Assembly (NCBI RefSeq): GCF_023824195.1
Contig: NZ_CP085451.1
Location: forward strand, 1-10,689
From: Priestia megaterium
GTDB lineage: Bacteria > Bacillota > Bacilli > Bacillales > Bacillaceae_H
Length of the DNA stretch: 10,689 nt
Reading direction: 5' to 3'
Below are positions 5,624-10,689 of this stretch, piece by piece. A program made the translations under genes and the position numbers. Numbering within the stretch: position 1 is the first letter of the stretch; the number at the start of each line of letters is the position of its first letter. A model generated the notes under the pieces. The model made no database searches, was not told where the DNA came from, and saw only the letters and a program-made list of their open reading frames with translations.

Positions 5624-5670
5624 CCAATTTGACCGAAGGTGAAAAATTGGTGTAGTGCGTTACACCAAAT
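5624..5670 (+). other. oriT: oriT of pMV158/MobV type
   Basis: TTGGTGTA (5647-5654) and TACACCAA (5661-5668) form an inverted repeat around GTGCGT, giving TAGTGCG/TTA. The pMV158-family nick site is TAGTGTG/TTA within an inverted repeat of the same layout. By analogy nicking would fall between G5659 and T5660. A second, overlapping inverted repeat CCAATTT (5624-5630) with AAATTGG (5644-5650) shares the left arm, as in pMV158. It lies about 55 bp upstream of the relaxase start. Confidence 0.85.
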
Positions 5671-5679
5671 CTAAAGTTG

Positions 5680-5688
5680 TGGTATGCT
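5680..5688 (+). promoter_or_regulatory. Possible extended -10 promoter of mob
   Basis: TGGTATGCT fits an extended -10 (TGnTATAAT-like), and a transcript would start near 5695, about 30 bases before mob. The -35 region would fall in the oriT right arm, so relaxase binding could repress its own gene, as reported for MobM. The -35 match is poor. Confidence 0.3.
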
Positions 5689-5725
5689 GGACCTAAGAAC
5701 AGTGGTCGAAATGGGGGATTGAGGG

Positions 5726-7144
5726 ATGGCCAAATATGGGATTATCCGCATGCAAAAGTTCCACAAAGACGCAATATTAGGTATCCAGAAACACAACCAA
5801 CGAGAAGGCGAGAACAGTAAAAATAAAGATATCGATTCAAACAAAACGATGCTCAACTATGACTTTGTGAATGAGGACAAAATTAAGTACCATGAAGAAA
5901 TTAAGAAGATGACGACCACCCGTGTGAAACGAAAAATTCGGAATGATGCGGTCCTGGTCGCAGAGTTCTTTGTGTCGGCCAGTCCGGAATACATGCATGC
6001 GATGTCGCCAGACGAGCAGCGTAAATATTTTGAAGCATCACTGGACCATATAGCTGGCAAGTATGGTCAGCAGAACATTTTATATGCTACGGTACATAAC
6101 GATGAATCAACGCCACATATGCACGTGGGCTTTGTACCAATTACGGAAGATCGACGCTTGGCCGCGAAAGACTATTTTCATGGCAAAACGAAGATTCGTC
6201 GAATTCAGGATGACTTTCATAACTACATGAACAAACGTGGTTATGACATTGAGCGTGGCGAGCCGAGCGAGCTTCAGCATAAAAGTGTTCATGAATTTAA
6301 GAAAGAAGAACGACAAAAAGAGCTAAACAACTTAGACCAACAACTAATCTTCAAGGAAAAAGAGATTCAAAGAATGGATAACTTACGGAACCTAAAGGAA
6401 GAGGGATTAGTTGATATACGTAGTGATCAGAGTATTGAAGAGCTTTGTCGTAAATCTGTTGAAATTGAAGTAAGTAAAGGTATGCTTGGTTCAAAAGTGA
6501 AAGTCGAAGAAGATGATTTTCATTGTGTCGTTGATCTCGCAAAAGAATTGCAGGAGAAGCTGGCGGCCGAGCATAAGCGTACAAATGCATTAAGCCAAGA
6601 AGTTGAGAAAATGATGAAAGAGAATAAGGTGTTAACACAGCAATTAGAGAGTATAAGAGAAGATTTGAGTATGCATCTTGTTCATCAAGAGAGAGAAGTG
6701 GAAAAGGCGAAGCATTTGATGAGGCAGAAGTTGATACGAGATTTCTCTGAGAATGAGAAAGAAAAATTGAAAGAAGAGCTTAAAAGAGAACTAGATAGCG
6801 AATATAAGGCTCATATAAGCTCTTTAAGCGACGATTTAACGATTGAGAAGCAGAAACATGAGAAAACGAAAAGAGAGCTTGTACAGGCAAATAAAGCGAA
6901 TGATACCCTGACGAAGATGAATGTTGACTATATAGAAAATTATGTGCGAAAAGAGGATCTTGATAAAGCCAATCAGCAAGTTAATGAATTAAAGAAAGAG
7001 AATAAGACATTGAAAGCTTGGAAGGAAAAAGCATTGAATTGGATAGATAAGAATGTCGAGAAGATGAAGCAGATCTCGTTTTTTCAACATGTAGCTGGAG
7101 TCCAAAAAAGAAATAAAAGGCAAGATCAAGAAATTGAAAGATGA
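5726..7144 (+). CDS. mob: MobV family relaxase (plasmid mobilization protein)
   Basis: The relaxase nicks oriT and pilots the single strand during conjugative mobilization with a helper element. This 472-residue protein carries the MobV motifs in order. Motif I covers residues about 23-47 (HNQREGEN, then NYDFV), with His-23 matching the catalytic His-22 of MobM. Motif II is VLVAEFFVSASP (about 76-87). Motif III is the metal-binding HNDESTPHMHVGF (124-136), with His-124, Asp-126, Glu-127, His-131 and His-133. The rest (about 190-460) is a long charged coiled coil, as in MobM and the pUB110 Mob. The start has GGGGG (5713-5717) 8 bases upstream. The upstream oriT matches the relaxase type. No coupling or secretion genes are present, so the plasmid is mobilizable only. 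Its last 30 bases recur imperfectly at 7541-7570. Confidence 0.95.
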   Translation: MAKYGIIRMQKFHKDAILGIQKHNQREGENSKNKDIDSNKTMLNYDFVNEDKIKYHEEIKKMTTTRVKRKIRNDAVLVAEFFVSASPEYMHAMSPDEQRKYFEASLDHIAGKYGQQNILYATVHNDESTPHMHVGFVPITEDRRLAAKDYFHGKTKIRRIQDDFHNYMNKRGYDIERGEPSELQHKSVHEFKKEERQKELNNLDQQLIFKEKEIQRMDNLRNLKEEGLVDIRSDQSIEELCRKSVEIEVSKGMLGSKVKVEEDDFHCVVDLAKELQEKLAAEHKRTNALSQEVEKMMKENKVLTQQLESIREDLSMHLVHQEREVEKAKHLMRQKLIRDFSENEKEKLKEELKRELDSEYKAHISSLSDDLTIEKQKHEKTKRELVQANKANDTLTKMNVDYIENYVRKEDLDKANQQVNELKKENKTLKAWKEKALNWIDKNVEKMKQISFFQHVAGVQKRNKRQDQEIER

Positions 7145-7161
7145 TAATATCAATAAATGCT

Positions 7162-7308
7162 TTAAAACGTTTGATTAAGAACACTAAGCATAAGGGCAAT
7201 TTGAGTTAATAAGGTCTCCTTCAAACTAGAATCAGTACAGCTAGAATGTTGTTGTATTAAGTATAAGAGTTCTCTGTTGAATAATAGGAGTTCGTATCTA
7301 GTTAGCAT
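7162..7308 (-). CDS. Small 48-residue protein, unknown function
   Basis: On the minus strand ATG 7308-7306 has AAGGAG (7321-7316) 7 bases upstream, the ideal Bacillus spacing. The product begins MLTRYELLLFNRELLYLIQQ and ends LLTQIALMLSVLNQTF. It is amphipathic, probably two helices, with one Cys and no signal peptide or clear membrane span. Its stop lies 17 bases from the relaxase stop, so the two genes converge and their transcripts may overlap, since no terminator lies between them. I do not recognise the family. The strong ribosome binding site and the intact frame are the main support. Confidence 0.6.
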   Translation of the reverse strand: MLTRYELLLFNRELLYLIQQHSSCTDSSLKETLLTQIALMLSVLNQTF

Positions 7309-7380
7309 GAAATTTCTCCTTCTTTTATAAAAACTATTTTTTAAAAGCTTCGAGTAAAAATGAATAGTTTTATATACACA

Positions 7381-7452
7381 AAAAAAGCTATTTCATTTCT
7401 ATGGGCATTGGCTTTGCATAGAAATGAAATAGCTTTTTTACAGGGTTCACAC
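7381..7452. repeat. Hairpin with conserved loop and tail, copy 1
   Basis: A perfect 23-bp stem (7381-7403 with 7417-7439) surrounds a 13-base loop starting GGCATTGG. Two bases after the stem comes AGGGTTCACAC (7442-7452). A second element at 8038-8093 has the same loop length, GGCATTGG and tail but a different stem. The A/T ends would let it act as a terminator on both strands, although no gene ends close to it. Confidence 0.6.
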
Positions 7453-7540
7453 GTATAACAAGTAACGAAAAAATAGCTCCAAATCAATATTATCATCTTT
7501 TTTCCATAAATACTATATTTTTCCTGCGGGAGGTTAAATG

Positions 7541-7570
7541 AGAAGGAAAGAGCAAGAAATAGAAAGATAA
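7541..7570 (+). repeat. Imperfect copy of the 3' end of mob
   Basis: This 30-base segment matches the last 30 bases of mob (7115-7144) with five mismatches and, read in frame, gives RRKEQEIER-stop against the Mob end KRQDQEIER-stop. It is preceded by GGGAGGTTAAATG, so a 10-residue frame with its own ribosome binding site exists. It is probably a remnant of another mob gene end. Confidence 0.5.
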
Positions 7571-7629
7571 AGTTCCGTTGTACAAGGACATTTGTATATT
7601 GTAAGATATTCATATAAAAGTAAAAAATC

Positions 7630-7687
7630 AAAACTAGAACAAGGTTAATCTAATCGTTCTAAGAGTGATTAACCTTGTTTTAGTTTT
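7630..7687. terminator. Long 21-bp inverted repeat, probable bidirectional terminator
   Basis: Segments 7630-7650 and 7667-7687 pair over 21 bp with one mismatch around a 16-base loop. The stretch from 7309 to this point holds no convincing gene apart from the repeats listed. It insulates the Spo0E-like gene from upstream transcription. Confidence 0.55.
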
Positions 7688-7708
7688 GCCATTAAAAGTA
7701 AATGGGTG

Positions 7709-7885
7709 ATGGGGGTATTGGAGTCTCATAAAGTGATCTTAAAAGAAGCTTTAACAGTCGAGATTGAAAAAGAGAGAAAATCTTTGATTGAAACGGCATT
7801 TGAAGAGGGTTTTACAAGTAAAAATACAGTGGAAATTAGTCAATTTATTGATGAGATGTTAAATGAGTTAGAAAAGATTAGGTAG
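7709..7885 (+). CDS. Spo0E-like aspartyl-phosphate phosphatase
   Basis: Spo0E-family phosphatases remove phosphate from Spo0A~P and so delay or tune sporulation. The product (58 residues from 7709) is a two-helix hairpin with the family pattern: LTVEIEKERKSLIETAFEEG, then TSKNTVEISQFIDEMLNELE. The SQxxDxxLN signature, usually SQxLDxLLN, is present as SQFIDEMLN. The start is uncertain. ATG 7709 has only a weak site, TTG 7718 has GGTGAT upstream, and GTG 7733 has GGAG 9 bases upstream and gives a typical 50-residue protein. A strong terminator follows 12 bases after the stop, and a 21-bp hairpin lies upstream, so it is an isolated unit. On a plasmid it would let the element influence the host's entry into sporulation, which is inference. 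Confidence 0.8.
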   Translation: MGVLESHKVILKEALTVEIEKERKSLIETAFEEGFTSKNTVEISQFIDEMLNELEKIR

Positions 7886-7897
7886 TTCTATTAAATA

Positions 7898-7935
7898 TAA
7901 GAAAAGCCCTCAAACTTAATTGGGGGCTTTTCTTA
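7898..7935 (+). terminator. Rho-independent terminator after the Spo0E-like gene
   Basis: A 16-bp stem (7898-7913 with 7920-7935) with one T-G wobble has a 6-base loop. The descending arm contains CTTTTCTT. Confidence 0.85.
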
Positions 7936-7974
7936 CATGTGTGGTTTCTATTTATTATTGATAAAAGGTGAAAC

Positions 7975-8022
7975 ATGTGCAAATATAAAATACCTCATGT
8001 ATCCATAGTTTGTCGAGGTTAA
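7975..8022 (+). CDS. Possible 15-residue peptide
   Basis: ATG 7975 follows AAAGGTGA with a short spacer, and the frame gives MCKYKIPHVSIVCRG-stop. It ends 15 bases before the hairpin at 8038. A leader peptide, a secreted-peptide remnant or chance are all possible. Only the ribosome binding site supports it. Confidence 0.22.
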   Translation: MCKYKIPHVSIVCRG

Positions 8023-8037
8023 AAAGTCACAAAATAA

Positions 8038-8093
8038 AAAGCCACCTCATCTTTAATGGCATTGGAGATGAGGTGGCTTTCTAGGATTCACAC
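8038..8093. repeat. Hairpin with conserved loop and tail, copy 2
   Basis: A 15-bp stem (8038-8052 with 8066-8080) has a 13-base loop ending in GGCATTGG and is followed two bases later by AGGATTCACAC (8083-8093). It shares loop and tail, but not stem sequence, with the element at 7381-7452. Confidence 0.6.
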
Positions 8094-8267
8094 TCGTTGA
8101 AGAATGAATGCTACAGCGATTAAATTATATCATATTTTACCAATAAATATATATTTTTCTTGTTTTAGCATATGAATAAAAGGTGCGCTTTTTATTCATC
8201 TATTTGTCACTCAGCCCGAGAGGAAACGTTGATAAATCAAGGATGTATAAAAAGTTGCATACTCCGG
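8094..8267. other. Non-coding stretch with small hairpins
   Basis: I see no gene here. ATGAATAAAA (8172-8181) pairs with TTTTATTCAT (8190-8199) around GGTGCGCT. Further on, GGATGTAT and ATACTCC around 8241-8265 form an imperfect inverted repeat. With the terminator at 8268-8314 this could be the body of a small RNA of about 120-150 bases, but no promoter is clear. Confidence 0.3.
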
Positions 8268-8314
8268 AAAAAGAACCCTCGGCGGAACCGTTCTGCGACA
8301 AGGGTTCTTTTTTG
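8268..8314 (+). terminator. Strong terminator-like hairpin
   Basis: AAAAAGAACCCT (8268-8279) pairs with AGGGTTCTTTTT (from 8301) and T bases follow. The loop carries an inner CGG/CCG pairing. No protein gene ends nearby, so it may end a non-coding RNA. Confidence 0.65.
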
Positions 8315-8372
8315 ATGTGTGTTCCGGAAAGAGGCATTATGTCAACTAATTATGTATAGCGTATACAGTCTG

Positions 8373-8420
8373 AAAACAGAAAAAACTCCTGTGACCTGTT
8401 CAGAAGTTTTTTCTGTTTTT
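8373..8420 (+). terminator. Terminator-like hairpin, related to the one at 9984
   Basis: A perfect 15-bp stem (8373-8387 with 8405-8419) has a 17-base loop and ends in TTTTT. Its left arm AAAACAGAAAAA-ACTCC and the flank CTGTA recur at 9984-10036, suggesting a shared origin of the two. Confidence 0.7.
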
Positions 8421-8438
8421 AAGCTGTAGTTGTTGGTT

Positions 8439-8459
8439 GATGCCGAGTCGGAGGGCATC
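8439..8459. other. Small hairpin between two terminators
   Basis: GATGCC pairs with GGCATC around a 9-base loop. It is followed by TTTAGTTTGCTTAAAC (8463-8478), another short inverted repeat. No gene is seen between 8023 and 8704. Confidence 0.3.
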
Positions 8460-8506
8460 TTGTTTAGTTTGCTTAAACTACTGAATTTTATTCTTAGATA
8501 ATCTAA

Positions 8507-8543
8507 AAAAAGAAAGCTGCCAGGGAGGACAGCTTTCTTTTTC
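8507..8543 (+). terminator. Rho-independent terminator upstream of yetF
   Basis: AAAAAGAAAGCTG (8507-8519) pairs with CAGCTTTCTTTTT (8530-8542) around a 10-base loop. With the hairpins at 8268 and 8373 it makes three terminators in a row in a gene-free stretch. Confidence 0.75.
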
Positions 8544-8581
8544 ATAAGGTTGCAGTGGAAGACGTTGTTCAGACATCTTAA

Positions 8582-8596
8582 GTAGTTTGCTCAAAG
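8582..8596 (+). repeat. 15-bp repeat upstream of yetF
   Basis: GTAGTTTGCTCAAAG occurs here and, identical, at 10574-10588. The two copies lie about 108 and 101 bases before the starts of yetF and of the first gene (the latter if circular). A shared regulatory site or shared descent are both possible. Confidence 0.35.
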
Positions 8597-8704
8597 TATT
8601 AGAAATTACTCATTTGTATAAGATAGATACTTTTATGTAAATAATTAGTAGCTAATAGTTGATGCTTATTAAAATTTTCGACTAACACTTAGGATGTGAA
8701 TGTA

Positions 8705-9412
8705 TTGGATTTTTTTTATAGTCAAGAATCACTTACTGCAGTTCAATGGATTCTAAGAGCAGTTATTTCTTTTTTCTTTTTACTCATTGTTACTAAAATA
8801 ATGGGACAAAGATCGCTGTCTCAGTTAAGGCTACTTGATTTTATAATGGCTTTATCAATAGGCAATATTATTGCTCATCCTTTGTCAGATCAACATTTAG
8901 GAATGAAGGGTTCTATGATAACGATAGGTGTATTAGTTATTTTATATCTTATCTTAGTATTTTTAAGTCTTAAGTGGTTAAGATTCACAAAATTTGTTGA
9001 TCCGTCGCCTTTTCCTCTTATAAGAAATGGGAAGATACTCTATAAAGGTCTAACTAAAGCTAGGATACCTATTGATGTTTTATTAACAGAATTAAGAAAA
9101 AAACAAATCCATGATATTCAACAAGTTGCTCTAGCATTATGGGAATCAGATGGTACTATATCGTTTTTTTTAGAATCTCAGTATCAAACACTAACTCCTA
9201 AAGATATGAAGCTAATGACAAAGTCTTTCTCTTTTCCTATAACAATTATTAAAGATGGGAAGATTGATTTTGAGGAATTAAAACAGACTGGTAAAGATGA
9301 AAATTGGTTAAAAAATCACATTAGAACGGTACATAGTTTAGATATAAAGAATATTTTATTAGCAACTATGGATGATCAGAATGGCAAGATAAACGTGTTT
9401 TTATATAAGTAA
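8705..9412 (+). CDS. yetF: YetF/DUF421 family membrane protein
   Basis: This protein of about 235 residues has three N-terminal membrane spans (about 13-33, 45-60 and 72-92), with the conserved TKIMGQRSLSQLRLLDFIMA and GNIIAHPLSD between and within them. A cytosolic alpha/beta domain follows (about 95-235; PFPLIRNGKILYKGLTKARI, LLTELRKK, VALALWESDGTISFFL). Length and motifs match the DUF421 proteins YetF, YdfS and YrbG of Bacillus. Relatives in spoVA2mob elements (2Duf) are linked to spore wet-heat resistance, and a similar role here is inference. TTG 8705 is preferred because AGGATGTGA (8691-8699) fits the Shine-Dalgarno sequence with one mismatch and correct spacing. GTG 8696 would overlap it. 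The gene ends against the convergent DUF6944-like gene, with a shared terminator. Confidence 0.88.
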   Translation: MDFFYSQESLTAVQWILRAVISFFFLLIVTKIMGQRSLSQLRLLDFIMALSIGNIIAHPLSDQHLGMKGSMITIGVLVILYLILVFLSLKWLRFTKFVDPSPFPLIRNGKILYKGLTKARIPIDVLLTELRKKQIHDIQQVALALWESDGTISFFLESQYQTLTPKDMKLMTKSFSFPITIIKDGKIDFEELKQTGKDENWLKNHIRTVHSLDIKNILLATMDDQNGKINVFLYK

Positions 9413-9457
9413 TTATGAAGTCTCAGATGTATGTGTAAACTGTCTTTCAAGAAAATT

Positions 9458-9511
9458 AACAAACAGATATAACTGTTCTAAGGTATAAAATCCAGTATAT
9501 CTGTTTGTTTT
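9458..9511. terminator. Shared terminator overlapping the end of the convergent gene
   Basis: AACAAACAGATATA (9458-9471) pairs with TATATCTGTTTGTT (9496-9509). The right arm codes for the last residues of the minus-strand gene, and the stop codon sits in the loop. T-rich sequence follows on both strands, so it can end both yetF and the minus-strand gene. Confidence 0.7.
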
Positions 9512-9870
9512 TCCTCTTGAAGTATTTCAATTCCACCTATAGCTTCTAAAGCATGTGCAAAGGATTTGAGGGAAACCCCGATTATTTCAAGTTCTTGAGC
9601 TTTGAATGTTACCTGTTCATTCATTGCTCCAACTTGTTGTGTTACTCCTATAGTCTGTAAAAATTGGCCGACTGTTTCAATCCAAACTGCAGATACCACC
9701 TTTTCATTACCAGATGATGGATCTTCATTTATTAAAAATAAATTTGATACCCCAATTGTTTCAATAATTTGGCCAATGGTTTTAATCCAAACCCCAGTTG
9801 CGATTACATTTTCAAATTTTAATTTCAGTTCTTCGTTTTCTGTATATTTATCGTCTTTTTTTGTCCCCAT
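9478..9870 (-). CDS. DUF6944-like repetitive protein
   Basis: This 130-residue protein is built from repeats of about 16 residues: GVWIKTIGQIIETIGV (26-41), AVWIETVGQFLQTIGV (61-76) and the diverged GVSLKSFAHALEAIGG (98-113). Polar linkers separate them. The alternation of Trp/Ile/Gly on one helix face suggests amphipathic helices that pack or touch membrane. The pattern resembles the DUF6944 repetitive proteins of Bacillus, whose function is unknown. GGAGGTGA (9884-9877 on the minus strand) lies 6 bases before the ATG. Further upstream on the minus strand, AACATAATATATAG contains CATAnnnTA, the -10 form of SigK promoters, which is only weak evidence. A terminator overlaps its 3' end. Confidence 0.75.
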   Translation of the reverse strand: MGTKKDDKYTENEELKLKFENVIATGVWIKTIGQIIETIGVSNLFLINEDPSSGNEKVVSAVWIETVGQFLQTIGVTQQVGAMNEQVTFKAQELEIIGVSLKSFAHALEAIGGIEILQEEKQTDILDFIP

Positions 9871-10226
9871 TTATTTTCACCTCCGTTAGTGGAGTTCTAT
9901 TATATTTATCTATATATTATGTTTAATATTGATTTCTGATAAAACCCATTATGCTAACTAAACATATGTATGATATACATCTAAAAAAACAGAAAAACTC
10001 CCAGGCGGCAGGGAGTTTTTTGTTTTTAACAACTGTAAATCCGTTCTGGAGGGTAACTGATCTACCGGGATTCAATGTTATGGTTCATTCATTCTATGTA
10101 AACTAATCTAAATGGTTTATATATATCTACAAAAATCTTATTATTTCTACCAGTCCAAAGTATAGGCGAGCATTTTAATTTTTTATGCATATCTTAGAAG
10201 TATTAAACATATATGGGGGTGAAAAT
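9871..10226. promoter_or_regulatory. Divergent intergenic region
   Basis: This region separates two genes that point apart and holds no gene. Apart from the terminator at 9984-10027, I see CATATCTTA (10188-10196) about 30 bases before the YjcZ-like gene, a match to the SigK -10 form CATAnnnTA. No convincing -35 partner was found. Confidence 0.25.
9984..10027. terminator. Terminator-like hairpin between divergent genes
   Basis: The left arm AAAACAGAAAAACTCCC pairs with GGGAGTTTTTTGTTTT (one bulge) around an 8-base loop. It lies between promoters pointing away from it, so it does not follow any gene. It is related in sequence to the hairpin at 8373-8420. Confidence 0.65.
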
Positions 10227-10376
10227 ATGGGCTTTGGCGGTTGCGGCTATGGCGGATATGGTTACGGCGGAGGCGGCTGTGGTTTTGGCAGTGGTTTTGC
10301 TTTAATTATTGTCCTCTTTATTCTATTAATTATTATCGGAGCTTCTTGTTTTGGCGGCTTTGGTGGAGGATGCTAA
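10227..10376 (+). CDS. YjcZ-like small sporulation protein
   Basis: This 49-residue protein has a Gly/Tyr/Cys-rich N-terminus ([20 protein letters not shown]), one hydrophobic span ([16 protein letters not shown]) and a Gly-rich CFGGFGGGC end. That is the layout of the YjcZ/YtpI-like tiny membrane proteins made during sporulation in Bacillus. The start at 10227 has GGGGGTGA (10215-10222) close upstream. The frame is open back to 10185 but without a ribosome binding site. A terminator follows about 30 bases after the stop. It probably sits in a spore or forespore membrane, and its function is unknown. Confidence 0.85.
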   Translation: MGFGGCGYGGYGYGGGGCGFGSGFALIIVLFILLIIIGASCFGGFGGGC

Positions 10377-10397
10377 TCATTAAATCTAATTTGTTTA

Positions 10398-10432
10398 AAA
10401 AAGAGTTGGCTAGATGCTAGCTTTTTTTATTT
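10398..10432 (+). terminator. Terminator after the YjcZ-like gene
   Basis: GCTAG and CTAGC pair around ATG and a run of T bases follows (TTTTTTT). The stem is short but extended by weak A-T and G-T pairs. Confidence 0.6.
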
Positions 10433-10490
10433 ACCTTTTCTGTATACACTTAGCAAGTGCTGATAATACGTTTTATGTTAACTATGAAGC

Positions 10491-10523
10491 GAAAAAGCTA
10501 TCTTTGGGGAAGATAGCTTTTTC
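10491..10523. terminator. Strong bidirectional terminator
   Basis: GAAAAAGCTATCTT (10491-10504) pairs perfectly with AAGATAGCTTTTTC (10510-10523) around TGGGG. It separates the YjcZ-like gene from whatever follows, which is the first gene if the molecule is circular. Confidence 0.8.
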
Positions 10524-10573
10524 TACTGATAAATAAAATTAGGTTGTAAGTAAAGTCCTACAATACTTCTTCC

Positions 10574-10689
10574 GTAGTTTGCTCAAAGATTAAAATAACT
10601 ATGCAGGCTTAAAAAATTATAACAGGAAATATCATCTTGCATTTGAATACTAGTACTATACTTTTAAAGTAGAAGTGGAGGCTAGTATA
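10574..10689 (+). promoter_or_regulatory. Leader and ribosome binding site for the next gene (the first gene if circular)
   Basis: The region carries GTAGTTTGCTCAAAG (10574-10588), a possible -10 TATACT (10657-10662) without a good -35, CTAG motifs at 10650 and 10682, and GTGGAGG (10675-10681). Joined to base 1, the GGAGG is 8 bases before the ATG. Confidence 0.5.

Noticed and set aside
5857..6638. Minus-strand frames opposite mob
   Set aside because: They are shadows of the relaxase coding sequence, which has all family motifs.
7341..7631. Minus-strand frame of 96 residues
   Set aside because: It is a translation of the 23-bp hairpin and AT-rich flanks; it has no ribosome binding site and an implausible Phe/Leu-rich composition.
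8241..8265. A dif or res recombination site
   Set aside because: The imperfect inverted repeat does not match known dif consensus and no resolvase gene is present.
8220..8314. A T-box or other riboswitch
   Set aside because: The conserved T-box sequence is absent and no regulated gene follows the terminator closely.
8342..8545. Minus-strand frame of 67 residues
   Set aside because: It spans two terminator hairpins and has no credible start.
9602..9889. Plus-strand frame of 95 residues
   Set aside because: It is the antisense shadow of the DUF6944-like gene, whose strand has GGAGGTGA and clear protein repeats.

Overview
The window looks like a complete small mobilizable plasmid of a spore-forming Bacillaceae (Bacillus or Priestia type). 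The DNA is AT-rich, ribosome binding sites are strong (GGAGG class), and TTG starts are likely. The accessory genes are typical of spore formers: a Spo0E-like phosphatase, a YjcZ-type small protein, a YetF/DUF421 protein, a DUF3231 protein and a DUF6944-like repetitive protein. The sequence opens exactly on an ATG and ends with GTGGAGG plus eight bases. If the ends are joined, that gives the first gene a well-spaced ribosome binding site, so the molecule is probably a circle of 10,689 bp. This is an inference from the sequence.

Replication and maintenance half (1-2640). The first gene encodes an HTH plus ribbon-helix-helix protein (1-510). Next is a winged-helix, RepL-like protein (746-1324) whose leader carries a hairpin suited to an antisense transcript. 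Two 18-bp dyad repeats follow (1355-1402), then a long highly structured non-coding stretch (about 1480-1830). A MerR-like/DUF3967 coiled-coil protein (2090-2602) comes last. It is surrounded by copies of a G-run motif (TGCAYGGGGGGCGTTC), one of which lies inside its own coding sequence.

Resistance and remnant region (2640-4290). An arr-type rifampin ADP-ribosyltransferase (2780-3196) is followed by a GIY-YIG nuclease gene on the minus strand, broken by one amber codon (3354-3722). Two diverged copies of a GC-rich hairpin element flank the broken gene. A possible small membrane protein and an open remnant follow.

Mobilization and payload (4292-7310). A DUF3231 protein lies before a dense array of hairpins and a pMV158-type oriT (TAGTGCG/TTA inside an inverted repeat). 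A MobV relaxase (5726-7144) follows, with a convergent 48-residue small gene behind it (7162-7308).

Spore-related region (7310-10689). Many strong terminators separate single genes: the Spo0E-like gene (7709-7885), YetF (8705-9412), the DUF6944-like gene on the minus strand (9478-9870) and the YjcZ-like gene (10227-10376). Two hairpins that share loop and 3' tail but not stem sequence flank the Spo0E-like gene. Together the content suggests a mobilizable plasmid that carries rifamycin resistance and modifiers of sporulation or spore properties.
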